From positions 130,440,809-130,504,808 of the forward strand of contig OZ023269.1 in NCBI GenBank assembly GCA_964006375.1: 64,000 nucleotides of DNA, in the 5' to 3' direction. This document shows positions 61,849 through 64,000 of this stretch, piece after piece. The translations under genes and the position numbers were made by a program. The number at the start of each line of letters is the position of its first letter. Within the stretch, counting starts at the first letter, position 1. This DNA comes from Tillus elongatus. Lineage: Eukaryota > Arthropoda > Insecta > Coleoptera > Cleridae. The notes beneath the pieces were generated by a model that ran no database searches, was not told the DNA's origin, and saw only the letters and a list, made by a program, of their open reading frames with translations.

Positions 61849-63000
61849 TTTGTTGTGTAGCCACTCCTCCTGTTCTCCCGCACAGAGTCAGGATGGCGTA
61901 CATTTCGGCCTGAAAGGCCGTTGCATGGGTTCCGAGGAAAATACTGGGACTTACCCTCGGGCCTTCAGAATAAACACCTGCGCCCGTCCCACGCATCCCG
62001 TGGTATGCCCGGCGTCTCCTCCCGCCATGCCTCGCGGTCGGGGATTTCCACTGTGAAATTATTGTCCCTGCAGATTCGCGGGCTCTAGAAGTCTGACTTC
62101 ATTTCAAGCAAGGGCTCCTTCACGAACTCCTGAATTTTGCAGTGGCCCCTGAAGTTTGGGTTGATCTTCAGTCTACCATTGCAGGCTAGTCTGTTTAGTC
62201 CTAGCCTGGCCTCTCCCATAATAACTAAGTGTAGGGGGGGGGGGGGGGGCAGATCCAGCAACACCTCCATGGCGGCTGTTGGGGTTGAAGCCATGGCCCC
62301 TGTGATGCTCGGGCAAGCCATCCTTTGGATCTTGCCTAGTTTTTGTTTGGCACTGGATTGTGTCACCTTAGGCCACCAGACCAGTGCCGCGTATGTTAAC
62401 GATGGTCTGACCACCCTTGTTTACAGCCAGTGGGCCATGCAAGGTCTTAGTCCCTACGTTTTTCCATATAGCCCGCTAGGGTCATGACTGCCTTACGCAG
62501 TATTTTTTCCACATGACCATTCCAGGTTAGCTTAGAGTCCAATACCACCCCAAGATATTTGACCTCCCTGGCCATTGGAATATTCCTACCGTATAGTAAG
62601 AGTTTTGTGGCTCTCCCACTTCCTCCTCCTCGTAAACGGTATGGTGGTTGCTTTATCATGGCTCACCCGGAGCCCTTGACCAACCGTTCACCTTTCCACC
62701 ACTTTCAGTGCTGTCTGCATGCGCTTTCACACTTACTGTGTAACCTTTCCTTGGATGTAACCTTTCCTCGGACTATGATGACAATGTCGTCCGCATAGCC
62801 CTGTACCTGATATCCCCTCTCCCGAGAGCCCCCTAGCAGGCCGTCCACGACTAGGCACCAGAGCAAGGGAGACAGAACGCTCCATTGCGGACACCCCGCC
62901 GCGACCGCCGCGACCGCCGCCAGGTCTCCTCTATTCCACGCTCCCTGACAGCTGCCAGAACCGATCCGAATGAGGTGTTGCTGAAGGCCCCCTTCCCCCT
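61849..63000 (-). pseudogene. R1-like LINE relic interrupted by LINE-1W copy H
   Basis: In minus-strand order: a PQWSVLSPLLWCLVVDGLLG block (PQGSVLSPLLW), the catalytic GYADDIVIIVRGK at about 62785-62825, a frame change, YGRNIPMAREVKYLGVVLDS then KLTWNGHVEKIL at about 62540-62600, VRPSLTYAALVWWPKVTQSS at about 62380, ITGAMASTPTAAMEVLLDLP, and the start of RNase H (HATAFQAEMYAIL) at about 61900. It then breaks at LINE-1W. A 19-20 base G run at 62226-62249 lies inside. Its 5' side is cut by a TA array. Confidence 0.8.
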
Positions 63001-63006
63001 TCGTGA

Positions 63007-63007
<1 letters not shown>

Positions 63008-63081
<74 letters not shown>
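63008..63081. repeat. (TA)n array
   Basis: Pure TA at the truncated 5' side of the R1-like relic. Confidence 0.92.
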
Positions 63082-63084
<3 letters not shown>

Positions 63085-64000
63085 CTCATTCACTTTGTAA
63101 CTTTTATATTTTTACATTGTGCCTTACAAAAAGCTGATGCTTGTGGTTGTATTAAAACACAATTTTGATTACTTTTCCAAACAGCCAAATGATTGTTTAT
63201 GCTGTCACTCAAATCTCTTTCAGTCAGATTGTAGCTTCTCTCTATTTCCATTTGTCACTAACAGTTCCAGGAAAAGCTTAAGTAATAAACACACACACAT
63301 CCCGTTTTGTATATTATATAAGTTAAAAAAAGATAAGTGATATTTTATTATATTTTATTTATTTCAGAACATTACATATATAAAACGAAAAAATTATAAG
63401 CAAGTGCAGCCAAGTATTTAGTGATATAATAACTTTAAGACAAATCGACTAGAGGCAATTTTAGTGAAAACACCAGTTATTGACCCGGGCGATTAAAAAT
63501 AAATAAAAATGTGCCGCAATGAACTGCTAAATTATTTTTACAAAAATTGATATGGATTGCTTTAATTATTAATGTTTAATTTTAGTACAGGTGATTTAGT
63601 ATTGCAACATTTTACAACAATTGTATGTAGGTATACAAAATGGAAAATAAAATTTGTTCTATATATATATCAGTATTATTCTTCAAGTACTTTCAATATT
63701 TTAAAAGAAGCTAAATCTCAAGTAGTTATGCTTAAAAAATGAGGTTATTGTAATTATTTTTACTTATATATTTCTAGGTTTGACAAAACAAAAACGTGGA
63801 ATTTTTGAAAGGTTACAAATGCTTGCAAATGAGGTTATGGTATAAAAAAAGTGTTTTTTGGCTTTGGCAAAACAAATACAGTTTGTTCTAGAACGTTGAA
63901 AATGCTTGAAAAATAAAATTAGGTTAAAAATATTGAAAATAAAATGTTTTTAGATTTTACAAACTTGAAAATGAATGAAAATTGGAGTTATGGTAAAAAT
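63082..64000. other. AT-rich sequence without a recognisable gene
   Basis: No coding domain is seen. Toward the end several related phrases (GGTTATGGTA, TTTTTGAAAGGTTACAAATG) recur at about 63770-64000 and may be the start of a diverged tandem repeat cut by the window edge. Confidence 0.4.

Overview
The window is eukaryotic, AT-rich and packed with transposable elements. It looks like an arthropod and most likely insect genome. The evidence is the mix of element types: a BEL/Pao LTR retrotransposon, several Jockey-, I- and R1-like LINEs, Penelope-like GIY-YIG relics, mariner and pogo relics, SINEs, foldback MITEs, and long (TA)n arrays. The only recognisable host-derived gene is a broken histone H4 copy near 16.2-16.55 kb. 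I see no intact single-copy host gene, no operons and no CRISPR. The species cannot be fixed from this sequence alone.

Layout. 0.6-1.6 kb: an old LINE reverse transcriptase (RT) relic, minus strand. 1.6-6 kb: copies of a repeat family with a terminal hairpin and a (TA)n core (called HTA here), a 121-bp tandem repeat and a MITE-A arm. 6.57-8.27 kb: a copy of the dominant LINE family (LINE-1W). 8.37-9.96 kb: a mariner relic, a Penelope-like relic and a 327-bp higher-order satellite. 13-14 kb: a LINE relic and a MITE-B. 15-18 kb: a MITE-A/HTA composite carrying the H4 pseudogene and a tRNA-like SINE head. 19-24 kb: two minus-strand LINE-1W copies, a different LINE and a Penelope-type hammerhead-like motif. 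23.87-30.57 kb: an apparently complete BEL/Pao element inserted in a LINE-1W copy. 31.6-40.2 kb: three more LINE-1W copies, a second Penelope-like relic, an R1-like 3' tail with 209-bp tandem repeats, and MITE-B foldbacks. 41.3-45.1 kb: a fairly long LINE, a canonical hammerhead ribozyme in a retrozyme-like unit, and a pogo/Tigger relic. 46-50 kb: a SINE with clear target duplications, HTA and MITE-A copies. 50.7-53.1 kb: an I-clade LINE joined to an R1-like RNase H fragment and a second SINE. 54-58.7 kb: a second MITE-A/HTA composite inside a large inverted repeat. 59.5-63 kb: a LINE-1W copy inserted in an R1-like LINE relic.

How the parts relate. Nesting gives a relative order. HTA, MITE-A and MITE-B are old hosts for later insertions: the SINE entered an HTA end, LINE-1W copies entered MITE-B and an R1-like LINE, and BEL/Pao entered a LINE-1W copy. 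BEL/Pao is the youngest layer, because its two 452-bp LTRs look identical by eye, its 5-bp target duplication is perfect and its gag-pol frame is open.

The most interesting signal is on the minus strand at 43954-43994. It has every core element of a minimal hammerhead ribozyme. A decayed second copy lies 314 nt away in the same orientation, as expected for a metazoan retrozyme, a small non-autonomous element thought to spread through circular RNA with Penelope machinery. A related, more degenerate motif lies at 22483-22539. All statements come from reading the sequence by eye; no database search or folding was run.
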